A stretch of DNA of 64,000 nt from Candidatus Cohnella colombiensis (lineage in GTDB: Bacteria; Bacillota; Bacilli; Paenibacillales; Paenibacillaceae): the NCBI GenBank assembly GCA_029203125.1, contig CP119317.1:620001-684000 (forward strand), given 5' to 3'. The notes under the pieces are model-generated. The model was not told where the DNA came from, did no database searches, and saw only the letters and a list, made by a program, of their open reading frames with translations. Positions 15,675-23,596 of this stretch are shown piece by piece; position 1 is the first letter of the stretch; each line of letters opens with the position of its first letter. A program made the position numbers and the translations under genes.

Positions 15675-17292
15675 ATTTAAACAGCTTGTTGAGCAACGAA
15701 TCCGCGGTACATTTGATGATTGGGCTAGTAAAGGCTCAATTGAGGAAACGGAAATTTATCGGTTTCTGCACAACTTGAAGGGTACAGCAGGAACGATCGG
15801 GATGAAAGCCATCGAACGAGAAGCAGATCACTTACTTGGTTTATTCTCAGATGTAAGCAGACGGTTATTTGACTATGGGGAGTGCTTTGATTTGCTCAAG
15901 GGACTCCTCCTTGAGCTACCGCAAGAAGGAGATCAAGAACAGCTGGAAGACAGCGAATTGACAACTTCGACTGCTGGGAGTAGTCAGATAGGTAACCGTA
16001 TTCTCGTCATTGATGATGACGTGGAACTGGCAGCTTATTTGAAAGCTGTTCTGGAGGAGCGCAATTATCCCGTAAATATCGCATTATCAGCTGAGCGTGG
16101 TTTAAAGATGTTCTACGATCTGAAGCCGGATATGATTTTATTAGATATATTCCTGCCGGATACAAATGGTTTAGAAGTGTTGAAACAAATCGTAGAGAAA
16201 TCGCATCAAGAGCATTCACCAGTCATCGTAATAAGCAGTGAAGATACGAAAACGCATCGAATAAATGCGTATCGCTTCGGTGCGATGGATTTTTTTGCAA
16301 AGCCGATCGATCAAGAGTTGTTGCTTGCGCTAATTGATAACCGCTTTAAAATCAAGCAGCAATGGGAGCAATCTATTATCGTAGATGAACTGACCGGTGC
16401 GTACAATCGCAAATATTTCAATCGAACGCTAAGACAGCTCATTATGGACTTCCAACGCACAAAGCGTGTGTTTACAATTGCAATTATGGACCTTGATCAT
16501 TTCAAACGAGTAAATGACACCTACGGTCATCTTAAAGGCGATGAGGTGCTTAGAAGCTTTGCAGAAGTTGTAATGGAGCTTAAACGAGAGGAAGATTCAT
16601 TGTGTCGCTATGGAGGAGAAGAGTTTGCTCTATTGCTCCCTAATACGAGTAAGGAACAGGCGGTACATGTGCTTGATCGAATTCGAGAACGCTTGTCTGC
16701 TCGATTATTCGAAGCTGATGGGGGTCCGTTCCAGGTCACTTTCACCTCTGGAGTAACCGACATACATTTAGATAACATGCACGCTGAACAGCTCGTGGAA
16801 GAAGCAGATCAGGCGCTTTATGTGGGCAAGGAATCGGGCAGGAATCAGACTGTTATCTTTGCTCCTCAGCTCATTAGTCATAACTATGAACAGATGTTAA
16901 ATATAGTCGTGGTTGACGATGATCCGCTTATTCGCGAGCTTGTCGTCTCGGAGTTAAGTCAGTGGCAGCCGAATCGGAGCCTTGAAGTAGCGGTGAAGAG
17001 CTATGATAATGGTGTTGAATTTTTACAGTCGGACTGGTTCAAAGAGAAACAAAAGTACATTATATTACTCGATGGTGCAATGCCGACAATGGACGGTGTT
17101 GAAGTGTTAAACGAGCTTCGTGTGCAATATCAAGAAAGAGATATCGTTATTGCGATGCTGACCGCAAGGGGTAATCAGACCGATATTATTCATGCATTGC
17201 AGCACGGAGCGGATGACTATATTATTAAGCCATTCCAGATGACCGAGCTTGTAGCCCGAGTGGAGCGCTTGGTCCACAAATTATTCAAATGA
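15661..17292 (+). CDS. HPt-REC-GGDEF-REC phosphorelay protein / diguanylate cyclase
   Basis: 543 residues from TTG 15661, with GAGGAG upstream; this start overlaps the kinase gene by 14 bases. Domains: HPt (1-95) with His37 in RFLHNLKGTAGTIG; receiver 1 (about 110-225; VIDDDVELAAYL, DMILLDIFLPD); GGDEF cyclase (240-400) with the active-site loop GGEEF at about 318-322 and an intact inhibitory I-site RxxD (REED) five residues before it; receiver 2 (415-540; VVVDDDPLIREL, ILLDGAMPTMDG). So a kinase phosphate can reach a cyclic-di-GMP synthase with product feedback. HPt fused to two receivers and a cyclase is uncommon. Confidence 0.9.
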   Translation: MIPPKFKQLVEQRIRGTFDDWASKGSIEETEIYRFLHNLKGTAGTIGMKAIEREADHLLGLFSDVSRRLFDYGECFDLLKGLLLELPQEGDQEQLEDSELTTSTAGSSQIGNRILVIDDDVELAAYLKAVLEERNYPVNIALSAERGLKMFYDLKPDMILLDIFLPDTNGLEVLKQIVEKSHQEHSPVIVISSEDTKTHRINAYRFGAMDFFAKPIDQELLLALIDNRFKIKQQWEQSIIVDELTGAYNRKYFNRTLRQLIMDFQRTKRVFTIAIMDLDHFKRVNDTYGHLKGDEVLRSFAEVVMELKREEDSLCRYGGEEFALLLPNTSKEQAVHVLDRIRERLSARLFEADGGPFQVTFTSGVTDIHLDNMHAEQLVEEADQALYVGKESGRNQTVIFAPQLISHNYEQMLNIVVVDDDPLIRELVVSELSQWQPNRSLEVAVKSYDNGVEFLQSDWFKEKQKYIILLDGAMPTMDGVEVLNELRVQYQERDIVIAMLTARGNQTDIIHALQHGADDYIIKPFQMTELVARVERLVHKLFK

Positions 17293-17310
17293 GTAGGCGA
17301 GGGAACGAAT

Positions 17311-17676
17311 ATGCGTAAAATATTAATTGTAGATGATGAAGAGATACTGCGGATGTTGATCGCGGATACACTTGAGGATTTGGATGTTCAGATTGATGTC
17401 GCAGAGGATGGAAAAGTGGCGCTGCGCAAATTGGAAGAGACGAATTATGACCTGATGTTACTAGACTATATGATGCCGGAGCTGACAGGTATGGAAGTAT
17501 TAGAGCAGCTACCGCAACTCAAGAAAGATAGGATGCCCATTCTGATGTTAACAGCGAAAGCTCAGGAATCAGATCGGAAGAAAGCGATGGATGCTGGGGT
17601 GAGGAGTTTTTTGCCAAAGCCGTTTAGTCCATTAGAATTGCTTCGTGTCGTTGAGGAAATATTGAGTGAAACCTAA
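17311..17676 (+). CDS. Single-domain response regulator (CheY-like)
   Basis: 121 residues, only a receiver domain: acidic pair in ILIVDDEEILRML, phospho-acceptor Asp in DLMLLDYMMPELTG, Thr in ILMLTAKAQ, and Lys in FLPKPFSPLELL. No output domain, so it acts as a phosphate shuttle or by binding partners. It starts 18 bases after the HPt-GGDEF gene and is the third gene of the signalling operon. Confidence 0.92.
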   Translation: MRKILIVDDEEILRMLIADTLEDLDVQIDVAEDGKVALRKLEETNYDLMLLDYMMPELTGMEVLEQLPQLKKDRMPILMLTAKAQESDRKKAMDAGVRSFLPKPFSPLELLRVVEEILSET

Positions 17677-17707
17677 TATTTCCATTTAAAAATTAAGTAA
17701 GAAATAC

Positions 17708-17736
17708 TTGCACTTGCTACATGGATCAGATATAAT
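17708..17736 (+). promoter_or_regulatory. Promoter of the Glu-Lys-Leu tRNA operon
   Basis: TTGCAC, 17-base spacer, TATAAT, 54 bases before tRNA-Glu. Confidence 0.65.
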
Positions 17737-17790
17737 CATCTTTGTCGTCTGAAACGGGTCATCCAAACTCGGAAGCTTATCCCGCGAATT

Positions 17791-17865
17791 GGCCCGTTGG
17801 TCAAGTGGTTAAGACACCTCCCTTTCACGGAGGTAACAGGGGTTCGAGTCCCCTACGGGTCACCA
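17791..17865 (+). tRNA. tRNA-Glu (TTC)
   Basis: 75 bases: acceptor GGCCCGT/ACGGGTC, anticodon loop CTTTCAC (TTC), T-arm GGTTCGAGTCC, encoded CCA. Confidence 0.95.
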
Positions 17866-17868
17866 TGC

Positions 17869-17944
17869 GAGCCATTAGCTCAGCTGGTAGAGCACCTGAC
17901 TTTTAATCAGGGTGTCGTAGGTTCGAGTCCTACATGGCTCACCA
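17869..17944 (+). tRNA. tRNA-Lys (TTT)
   Basis: 76 bases: acceptor GAGCCAT/ATGGCTC, D-loop AGCTCAGCTGGTAGAGC, anticodon loop CTTTTAA (TTT), T-arm GGTTCGAGTCC, encoded CCA. Three bases follow tRNA-Glu. Confidence 0.96.
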
Positions 17945-17997
17945 TTTTCAAGGCTCCGATTGGCGCAAGCCGGGTCGGGCGACAAAGCTAATACTAT

Positions 17998-18083
17998 GCG
18001 GTCGTGGCGGAATGGCAGACGCACCAGCTTGAGGGGCTGGCGGGAGCAATCTCGTGGAGGTTCGAGTCCTCTCGACCGCACCA
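17998..18083 (+). tRNA. tRNA-Leu (GAG)
   Basis: 86 bases with a long variable arm: acceptor GCGGTCG/CGACCGC, anticodon loop CTTGAGG (GAG), T-arm GGTTCGAGTCC, encoded CCA. Its 3' 47 bases (18037-18083) occur again, exactly, at 21217-21263, which marks this gene as a likely integration site. Confidence 0.95.
18037..18083 (+). repeat. attL-like copy: 3' end of tRNA-Leu (47 bp)
   Basis: The segment from CTGGCGGGAG to the CCA end of tRNA-Leu is identical to 21217-21263. Copies are 3180 bp apart in direct orientation. Confidence 0.8.
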
Positions 18084-18099
18084 TAACTTAAAAACGTTG

Positions 18100-18129
18100 A
18101 GAATCCTTGTGTAGCAAGGGTTCTTTTTT
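18100..18129 (+). terminator. Terminator after tRNA-Leu
   Basis: AGAATCCTTG pairs with CAAGGGTTCT (one G-T pair) across a 5-base loop, followed by T. A nearly identical hairpin follows the acyltransferase gene at 30001. If the segment beyond the tRNA is an insertion, this terminator came with it. Confidence 0.8.
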
Positions 18130-18151
18130 ATTTTCGCTACGGTTGATCAAT

Positions 18152-18991
18152 CTAATCCCTTCTAAGATACTGCTTAGGCGTGGTCCCATATGTACGCTTA
18201 AATATCCGAATAAAATAACTCGTATCCATGCCGACTCTCTCAGCTACTTTTTCTATGGCGATGCCCGGATGTTCCTGAAGCAATTGAACAGCGATGCGCA
18301 TACGAAGCTGTTGGATATATTGTTGTGGCGTCATACCAAAGTTAGCGACGAAGAGTCGGTGAAAATGCTGAACGGAATAACCCGCTGTTCGGGCAACGTT
18401 AGACAGCAATAATCTCTCATTATAATGATCGTGGATGAGATTGATCGCGGTTTGGAATGAAGTGTTCATGTGGCCAGATGTGAAGGTGTTTCTTATCGAT
18501 CTACGATTCGCATATTGAGTTTCCAGTACCCCAATCAGTATCCCATAGAGGCGCTTAGACGATTCCCAATAGGCATGCTCTTCGCTGGAATGGAGCAGAT
18601 GCCAAAGCGATTCGAGATGTTCCCATAGTTGATCAAAGGAAGCCACAGGTATTGCGCGCATGAGCAATTCGTTCATCTGCTGAAGCATCGGATTTGCCGC
18701 GGAGCCGTTAAAGCCAATAAACCCCAGATTCCATTCTTTATCGGGATCAATCGAATAATATTCGTGTGGAGTATCGGCGGGAAGCAATAGTAATTCTCCC
18801 GCTGACAATACGATCTCTTGTTCTCCATCAATTATGAAAACACCTCGACCGCCCCGCGTCAAAAAAAGCTGGTGTGCGGGATAACCGTGAGGCCGAGAAA
18901 GGTGACGTTGAGCATGGTTACCGATGATTCGGACATAGAGAGGTAAATATTGTTCGAGATTTACATTTTCCGCAAGCAAGAACGGCAACAT
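18152..18991 (-). CDS. AraC-family transcriptional regulator
   Basis: 279 residues from ATG 18991, with ATGGAGGG as SD six bases upstream. The N-terminal cupin-like ligand domain (about 1-140) contains HGYPAHQLFLTRGG and LSAGELLLLPADTPHEY, typical of sugar-sensing AraC proteins. The C-terminal double helix-turn-helix (about 175-279) has the family pattern MDTSYFIRIFKRTYGTTPKQ. It is divergent from the GH42 gene 136 bases away and is the natural activator of it. Both lie inside the segment bracketed by the tRNA-Leu repeat. Confidence 0.92.
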   Translation of the reverse strand: MLPFLLAENVNLEQYLPLYVRIIGNHAQRHLSRPHGYPAHQLFLTRGGRGVFIIDGEQEIVLSAGELLLLPADTPHEYYSIDPDKEWNLGFIGFNGSAANPMLQQMNELLMRAIPVASFDQLWEHLESLWHLLHSSEEHAYWESSKRLYGILIGVLETQYANRRSIRNTFTSGHMNTSFQTAINLIHDHYNERLLLSNVARTAGYSVQHFHRLFVANFGMTPQQYIQQLRMRIAVQLLQEHPGIAIEKVAERVGMDTSYFIRIFKRTYGTTPKQYLRRD

Positions 18992-19127
18992 GACTAATCC
19001 CTCCATTTGCAATGTTAATATTGTACGATTTTTCGGAGGGAAAATTCAATGTATATTTGCCCAATCCTAACTATAATCAAATCTAAGATGCGTGAAATTG
19101 ATCATAATTTTGAAGGAGCGAGCAAAA

Positions 19128-21200
19128 ATGACACGACAACATGCCCCTATTAGTCCTAAGCTTCCTGGTTTAATGCATGGAGCTGATTATAATCCAGATC
19201 AATGGCTCCACGATCCAGCTGTTCTGGAGGAAGATGTTCGCCTCATGAAGCTGGCTGGCTGCAATGTCATGGCAGTCGGTATCTTCTCCTGGGCATCGCT
19301 TGAGCCCAATGAGGGCCAATTTACGTTCGAGTGGATGGATCAACTGTTGGATCGTCTACATGCGAACGGCATATTCGCTTGGCTCGCTACGCCGAGTGGT
19401 GCGCGTCCGGCTTGGATGTCGCAGAAGTATCCTGAAGTGCTTCGCGTTGAAAGCAATCGGGTTCGTAACCTTCATGGCATGCGTCATAATCACTGCTACA
19501 CTTCGCCGGTATACCGTGAGAAGACAAGTCTAATTAACCGAAAATTGGCGGAGCGATACGGTAACCATCCGGCTGTTGTCGGATGGCATATTTCGAATGA
19601 ATTCGGCGGAGATTGCCACTGCGACTATTGCCAAGTGGCGTTTCGCGATTGGCTGAAAGCAAAATATGGATCGCTGGACGCTTTGAACAGAGCATGGTGG
19701 ACGGCCTTCTGGGCACATACATATACGAGCTGGGACCAAATTGAATCGCCAGCGCCCCACGGAGAAACGATGGTTCATGGTCTTAACTTGGATTGGCGTC
19801 GTTTCGTTACTTCGCAAACGATCGATTTCTGCCGTCATGAAATTGATTCGGTCCGTAGTGTGAACCCTTCGTTGCCGGCAACGGCGAACATGCATATGAT
19901 CGAAGGTCTTGATTACCGTAAATTTTCCGAAGTTCTTGATGTCATCTCGTGGGACTCCTACCCAACTTGGCATGATTATAAGGATGACAGTCAATTAGCA
20001 GCATCGGTTGCGTTCTATCATGATCTGTTTCGTTCTTTGAAGCAGAAGCCATTTATGCTCATGGAGAGTACGCCGAGTTTGACGAACTGGCAGCCGGTCA
20101 GCAAGCTGAAGCGTCCAGGTATGCATCAGTTATCTTCACTGCAAGCAGTGGCGCATGGTTCGGATTCCGTGCAATATTTTCAATGGCGCAAAAGCCGTGG
20201 CTCGAGCGAGAAGTTTCACGGTGCAGTTATCGACCATGCCGGTCACGAGAACACGCGTGTATTCCAAGACGTTGCACACCTAGGTCAGACTCTGAATCAT
20301 ATTTCGGAGATCGTTGGTACGGCAACGCCAGCTGAGACGGCTATCTTGTTTGATTGGGATAATCGCTGGGCATTGAAGGATTCGCAGGGACCGAGAAACA
20401 TGGGGATCAAATATGAAGAAACTGTCTATGCGCATCATCGTGCCTTGTGGAAGCAGGGCATTGCTACAGATATTATTGGCTCCGAGGATTCATTCGACGG
20501 ATATCGGTTAATTGTTGCACCCATGCTGTATCTATGTCGCGAGGAGACGGGAAGCAAGCTTCAGCAATTCGTTGAACAGGGAGGTACATTAGTATCGACC
20601 TATTGGTCAGGAATTGTGAATGAAAGCGATCTTTGCCACCTTGGCGGTTTTCCGGGTCCGCTTAGAAAAACGCTTGGTATTTGGGCGGAGGAAATCGAAG
20701 GCTTGTACGATGATGATCGCAATGGGTTGAAAATGTTGAACGACAACGTGCTCGGTCTTAGCGGCACGTATGAAGCGCATGAAATATGCGAATTGATTCA
20801 TACGGAAGGTGCTGAGGTTCTTGGTGTATATACGGATGACTTCTACGTTGGTCGTCCAGCGCTGACATTGAACCGGTTAGGGCATGGGCGCGCTTACTAT
20901 ATCGCAACGCGTCTAAAGGAAGATTTTCTATCCGATTTCTACGCGACCGTTACTGCGGAGGCAGGTGTGAATCGTGCTCTGCAGACTAAGCTACCACAAG
21001 GCGTGTCTGCAACGGTTCGTACAAATGGAACCACCGACTATGTTTTTCTAATGAACTTTAGTGGCGAGCCGCAGCAAGTCGAGCTTGATGAACGAAATTA
21101 CACGGATATGGAAACGGGCGATTCCGTATCTTCGACAATAGGATTGCCAGTCAACGGAGTGAGGCTGTTGAAACGTCAATCAACTTACTCTGAGAGCTAG
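19128..21200 (+). CDS. GH42 beta-galactosidase
   Basis: 690 residues from ATG 19128, with GAAGGAG upstream. GH42 layout: TIM barrel starting HGADYNPDQWLHDPAVLEED, acid/base Glu in VGWHISNEFGG, nucleophile Glu in PFMLMESTPSLTNWQ, metal-site cysteines in CHCDYC, the trimerisation domain (about 395-600) and a short beta-sandwich end. No signal peptide, so it acts on imported galactosides such as galacto-oligosaccharides or arabinogalactan pieces. It faces the AraC gene, and no transporter lies with it. The last bases of the gene run into the duplicated tRNA-Leu end. Confidence 0.95.
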   Translation: MTRQHAPISPKLPGLMHGADYNPDQWLHDPAVLEEDVRLMKLAGCNVMAVGIFSWASLEPNEGQFTFEWMDQLLDRLHANGIFAWLATPSGARPAWMSQKYPEVLRVESNRVRNLHGMRHNHCYTSPVYREKTSLINRKLAERYGNHPAVVGWHISNEFGGDCHCDYCQVAFRDWLKAKYGSLDALNRAWWTAFWAHTYTSWDQIESPAPHGETMVHGLNLDWRRFVTSQTIDFCRHEIDSVRSVNPSLPATANMHMIEGLDYRKFSEVLDVISWDSYPTWHDYKDDSQLAASVAFYHDLFRSLKQKPFMLMESTPSLTNWQPVSKLKRPGMHQLSSLQAVAHGSDSVQYFQWRKSRGSSEKFHGAVIDHAGHENTRVFQDVAHLGQTLNHISEIVGTATPAETAILFDWDNRWALKDSQGPRNMGIKYEETVYAHHRALWKQGIATDIIGSEDSFDGYRLIVAPMLYLCREETGSKLQQFVEQGGTLVSTYWSGIVNESDLCHLGGFPGPLRKTLGIWAEEIEGLYDDDRNGLKMLNDNVLGLSGTYEAHEICELIHTEGAEVLGVYTDDFYVGRPALTLNRLGHGRAYYIATRLKEDFLSDFYATVTAEAGVNRALQTKLPQGVSATVRTNGTTDYVFLMNFSGEPQQVELDERNYTDMETGDSVSSTIGLPVNGVRLLKRQSTYSES

Positions 21201-21216
21201 TCTCAACATTGAGAGA

Positions 21217-21263
21217 CTGGCGGGAGCAATCTCGTGGAGGTTCGAGTCCTCTCGACCGCACCA
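21217..21263 (+). repeat. attR-like copy: orphan 3' fragment of tRNA-Leu (47 bp)
   Basis: Exact copy of the last 47 bases of tRNA-Leu (GAG), including the T-arm and CCA, 17 bases after the GH42 stop. The preceding bases TTGAG-A-G-A differ from the tRNA at two positions and cannot form the 5' half, so it is not a functional tRNA. A small dyad (AGTCTC/GAGACT, 21199-21218) sits at the junction. Confidence 0.85.
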
Positions 21264-21336
21264 AACAAGGAAATTAAGCGAATTTAAATAGTCAATTTAG
21301 TTGATATGTATAGGTATACACGATTCTAAATGACGA

Positions 21337-21385
21337 AACCACTTTCTTATCAGAACACATTTCTGAGATGGGAAGTGGTTTTTTG
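21337..21385 (+). terminator. Terminator downstream of the tRNA-Leu fragment
   Basis: AACCACTT (21337-21344) pairs with AAGTGGTT (21373-21380), with an inner TCAGAA/TTCTGA stem, then TTTT. It has no complete gene directly upstream except GH42, and may be the original tRNA operon terminator, pushed away by the insertion. Confidence 0.7.
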
Positions 21386-21393
21386 TTGCACGC

Positions 21394-21567
21394 TTACTGT
21401 AACCATTTCAATACTTCCTTCGACGCACCGTAATCCGTCGAAGATCGACCCCCAATAGGCGGAATCCTTATTCTGTTACCGAAAATATTCGGGAATAGCA
21501 CCACGATGGTGCCACTCGCGATCTGGCGAGAATCTAACAAATAACGGTTGACAAATTTATCCGTCAC
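21394..21567 (-). pseudogene. Possible coding remnant (57 codons, C-terminal-like)
   Basis: On the minus strand an open frame runs from GTG 21567 to TAA at 21394. It reads TDKFVNRYLLDSRQIASGTI, then VVLFPNIFGNRIRIPPIGGR and SSTDYGASKEVLKWLQ. The composition is protein-like, but there is no SD, the start overlaps the ArsR-like gene promoter, and a stop lies just upstream. I do not recognise the family. It may be the tail of a gene lost next to the inserted cassette, or chance. The rest of 21264-21624 holds a terminator, small hairpins (TTCGACG/CGTCGAA; GCACCA/TGGTGC) and the promoter below. Confidence 0.25.
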
Positions 21568-21577
21568 ATTTTATAAT
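21548..21577 (+). promoter_or_regulatory. Sigma-A promoter of the ArsR-like gene
   Basis: TTGACA, 18-base spacer, TATAAT, 47 bases before the ATG. Confidence 0.7.
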
Positions 21578-21624
21578 ACGAGTAAATAAAACTGACCGTG
21601 TAAGAAAAAGGGGACGAGTGAAAT

Positions 21625-22266
21625 ATGCAACAGTGCTACATGATTAAAAGTTACGACCAACTCAAAGCGATCAGCGATCCTTTTCGGGTGAAAATTCTCA
21701 ATATGCTCATCGAAGGCGCGTATACCGGCCAGCAGATTGCTCAGCAACTTGAGATTCCAAGAGCCAAAATTCATTACCACCTCAACGAGTTGGAAAAGAA
21801 CGAATTGATTGAAGTCGTGCGGAATGAAGTAAAGAACGGAATTATCCAAAAATTTTATCGTTCCATCGCCTACAGCTTCATTCCGGATGCCGATCTGCTT
21901 CCGTTCACGACTGAAGTGGGGGACTACTACCGTTCCACGATGCTTGAGGTATTGAACCGTGCTAGGCTCCGCGTTATTTCGGCACCGGATGAAGCTTTTG
22001 AGATCACGAACCCAGACCGCAACACTTGGCCTCGAATCGCCCTGAGAGCGGAAGTAAAACTAAGTGAACAGGTATTCGTCGAATGGCTGGGAAGGTTTCG
22101 TTCCCTTGTAGATGAACTCGCGCAGAAGGAAAGCACTGAAGGCAAATGGTTCTATCTATCGACGATAGGATTGCAAATAGACCAACCGCTATTCGAGAAT
22201 GTCACAGATTGTGACTATGAAATCACAAATCCCGAAGCTGAATTTAATAAACCTGATAATCCTTAA
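21625..22266 (+). CDS. ArsR-type winged-helix transcriptional regulator
   Basis: 213 residues, ATG with AAGGGGA upstream. N-terminal ArsR/HTH_20 winged helix: YDQLKAISDPFRVKILNMLI, GQQIAQQLEIPRAKIHYHLN (recognition helix) and a wing ending NGIIQKFYRSIA. The C-terminal half (about 95-213) is a longer sensor or dimer domain without the metal-binding Cys motif of ArsR/SmtB, so it probably senses something else. The next small gene is 18 bases downstream. It converges with the ABC importer operon; regulation of that operon is possible but not shown. Confidence 0.85.
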   Translation: MQQCYMIKSYDQLKAISDPFRVKILNMLIEGAYTGQQIAQQLEIPRAKIHYHLNELEKNELIEVVRNEVKNGIIQKFYRSIAYSFIPDADLLPFTTEVGDYYRSTMLEVLNRARLRVISAPDEAFEITNPDRNTWPRIALRAEVKLSEQVFVEWLGRFRSLVDELAQKESTEGKWFYLSTIGLQIDQPLFENVTDCDYEITNPEAEFNKPDNP

Positions 22267-22284
22267 GGAGGAGATAAAGTTACT

Positions 22285-22560
22285 ATGCTACATATGAGCC
22301 CATATGCATTCGAGAAAATGCTGCAAGAGCAAGCAACGTTCCGCAGACATCAAGACGCAAGCCGGTTAAAGGAGACCGCCGTCCGACAAGCTTGGAGCCC
22401 TGCTAAATGGATCGCTTTCTTCCGTCATTCAAAAAAAAGCACAGTAAAGGGACATGCGTACCGAGTGCTTGAAGAACTACTGAGTCACGAGAGGGCAGAA
22501 ATCCGCTTGCGAGCAGCCGAGATCATCATCGGTACCCGAAGAAACGGACGTGCACACTAA
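22285..22560 (+). CDS. Small protein of unknown function, HEAT-like helical end
   Basis: 91 residues, MLHMSPYAFEKMLQEQATFR, with AAGGAGGAG upstream; the second Met (MSPYAF) could also be the start. It is basic and helical; the end VKGHAYRVLEELLSHERAEI followed by RLRAAEIIIG resembles one HEAT/armadillo-type helical repeat. No signal peptide or Cys motif. Co-transcribed with the ArsR-like regulator, of which it may be a partner. Family not recognised. Confidence 0.55.
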   Translation: MLHMSPYAFEKMLQEQATFRRHQDASRLKETAVRQAWSPAKWIAFFRHSKKSTVKGHAYRVLEELLSHERAEIRLRAAEIIIGTRRNGRAH

Positions 22561-22584
22561 AAGTCGATTCATTGGCAACTTGAA

Positions 22585-22616
22585 CGGGCTGTCTCATCAT
22601 TAAATGAGACAGCCCG
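22585..22616. terminator. Bidirectional terminator between convergent units
   Basis: CGGGCTGTCTCAT pairs perfectly with ATGAGACAGCCCG across a short loop, between the small plus-strand gene and the end of the minus-strand ABC operon. Confidence 0.75.
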
Positions 22617-22627
22617 TTATAAGTTTT

Positions 22628-23596
22628 CTATAAAGGAAAATGGCAAGCCACTTGCCCATCGTCGCCTGAAGGCTCAAGAAGCGGCTCTTCAATCCTGCAT
22701 TTCTCCTGAACATAAGGGCAACGAGTATGGAAACGGCACCCTGACGGCGGATTGGCCGGCGACGGCACGTCGCCTTCCAGAATGATCCTTTCCGTCTTGC
22801 GAAGTGTCGAAGGCGTAGGAATGGCCGAAAGCAGCACCTTTGTGTAGGGATGCTTAGGATGGGCAAACAGGTCCTCCGTCCGTGCGACTTCCACCATTTT
22901 CCCCAAATACATGACGCCGATGCGGTCCGAGATATGCCTCACGACATTCAAGCCGTGCGCAATGAACAGGTACGTCAGCCCAAGATCCTTCTGAAGCCTC
23001 TGTAGCAGGTTTAATACCTGAGACTGCACAGAAACATCCAAAGCCGATACCGCTTCGTCCGCTACGATAAATTTCGGGTTGAGGGCGATCGCCCTGGCGA
23101 TGCCGACCCGCTGGCGTTGTCCACCAGAGAACTCGTGAGGGTAGCGGTTACGGCGTGAAATGTCCAGCCCGACGAGCTCCATCAGCTCCACGACCCGATC
23201 GTCCACTTCTTTGGCCGACATTTTTCGATGCGTCCGCAACGGTTCAGCGATCACGTCTTTAATGAGGAAACGCGGGTTCAAAGATCCGTATGGATCCTGG
23301 AAAATAATCTGCATCTCCTGGCGAAGCTTGCGCAAATCAGAGGAACCGACATGATCAATGTTCCGTCCGTCGAAATGAATGTCCCCATCCGTCGCTCTCT
23401 TTAGCTTCAGCAGGACACGAGCCAACGTGGATTTGCCGCATCCGGATTCGCCGACTAGTCCGAAGGTTTCCCCCGCTCGGATCCCGAAGGACACGTCATC
23501 CACAGCTTTCACATGGCCGACCACTCGGTTGAACAATCCGGTTTTGATCGGGAAATACTTTTTGACGTTCTTCGCTTCCAATAAGTACTCATTCAT
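22628..23596 (-). CDS. ABC importer ATPase, OppF/DppF type
   Basis: 322 residues from ATG 23596; it overlaps the stop of the preceding ATPase gene as TGATG, and GGAGGTG lies 11 bases upstream. Walker A GESGCGKSTLARVL, signature SGGQRQRVGIARAIAL, Walker B FIVADEAVSALDV (with EA where most have EP), H-loop YLFIAHGLNVV. The Opp/Dpp C-terminal Cys region SGCRFHTRCPYVQEKC is present, as in subunits that carry an Fe-S-like Cys set. It is the last gene of the five-gene importer operon. Confidence 0.92.
   Translation of the reverse strand: MNEYLLEAKNVKKYFPIKTGLFNRVVGHVKAVDDVSFGIRAGETFGLVGESGCGKSTLARVLLKLKRATDGDIHFDGRNIDHVGSSDLRKLRQEMQIIFQDPYGSLNPRFLIKDVIAEPLRTHRKMSAKEVDDRVVELMELVGLDISRRNRYPHEFSGGQRQRVGIARAIALNPKFIVADEAVSALDVSVQSQVLNLLQRLQKDLGLTYLFIAHGLNVVRHISDRIGVMYLGKMVEVARTEDLFAHPKHPYTKVLLSAIPTPSTLRKTERIILEGDVPSPANPPSGCRFHTRCPYVQEKCRIEEPLLEPSGDDGQVACHFPL

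Noticed and set aside
21217..21263. A second functional tRNA-Leu
   Set aside because: Only the 3' half is present; the D-arm, anticodon arm and 5' acceptor strand are missing.
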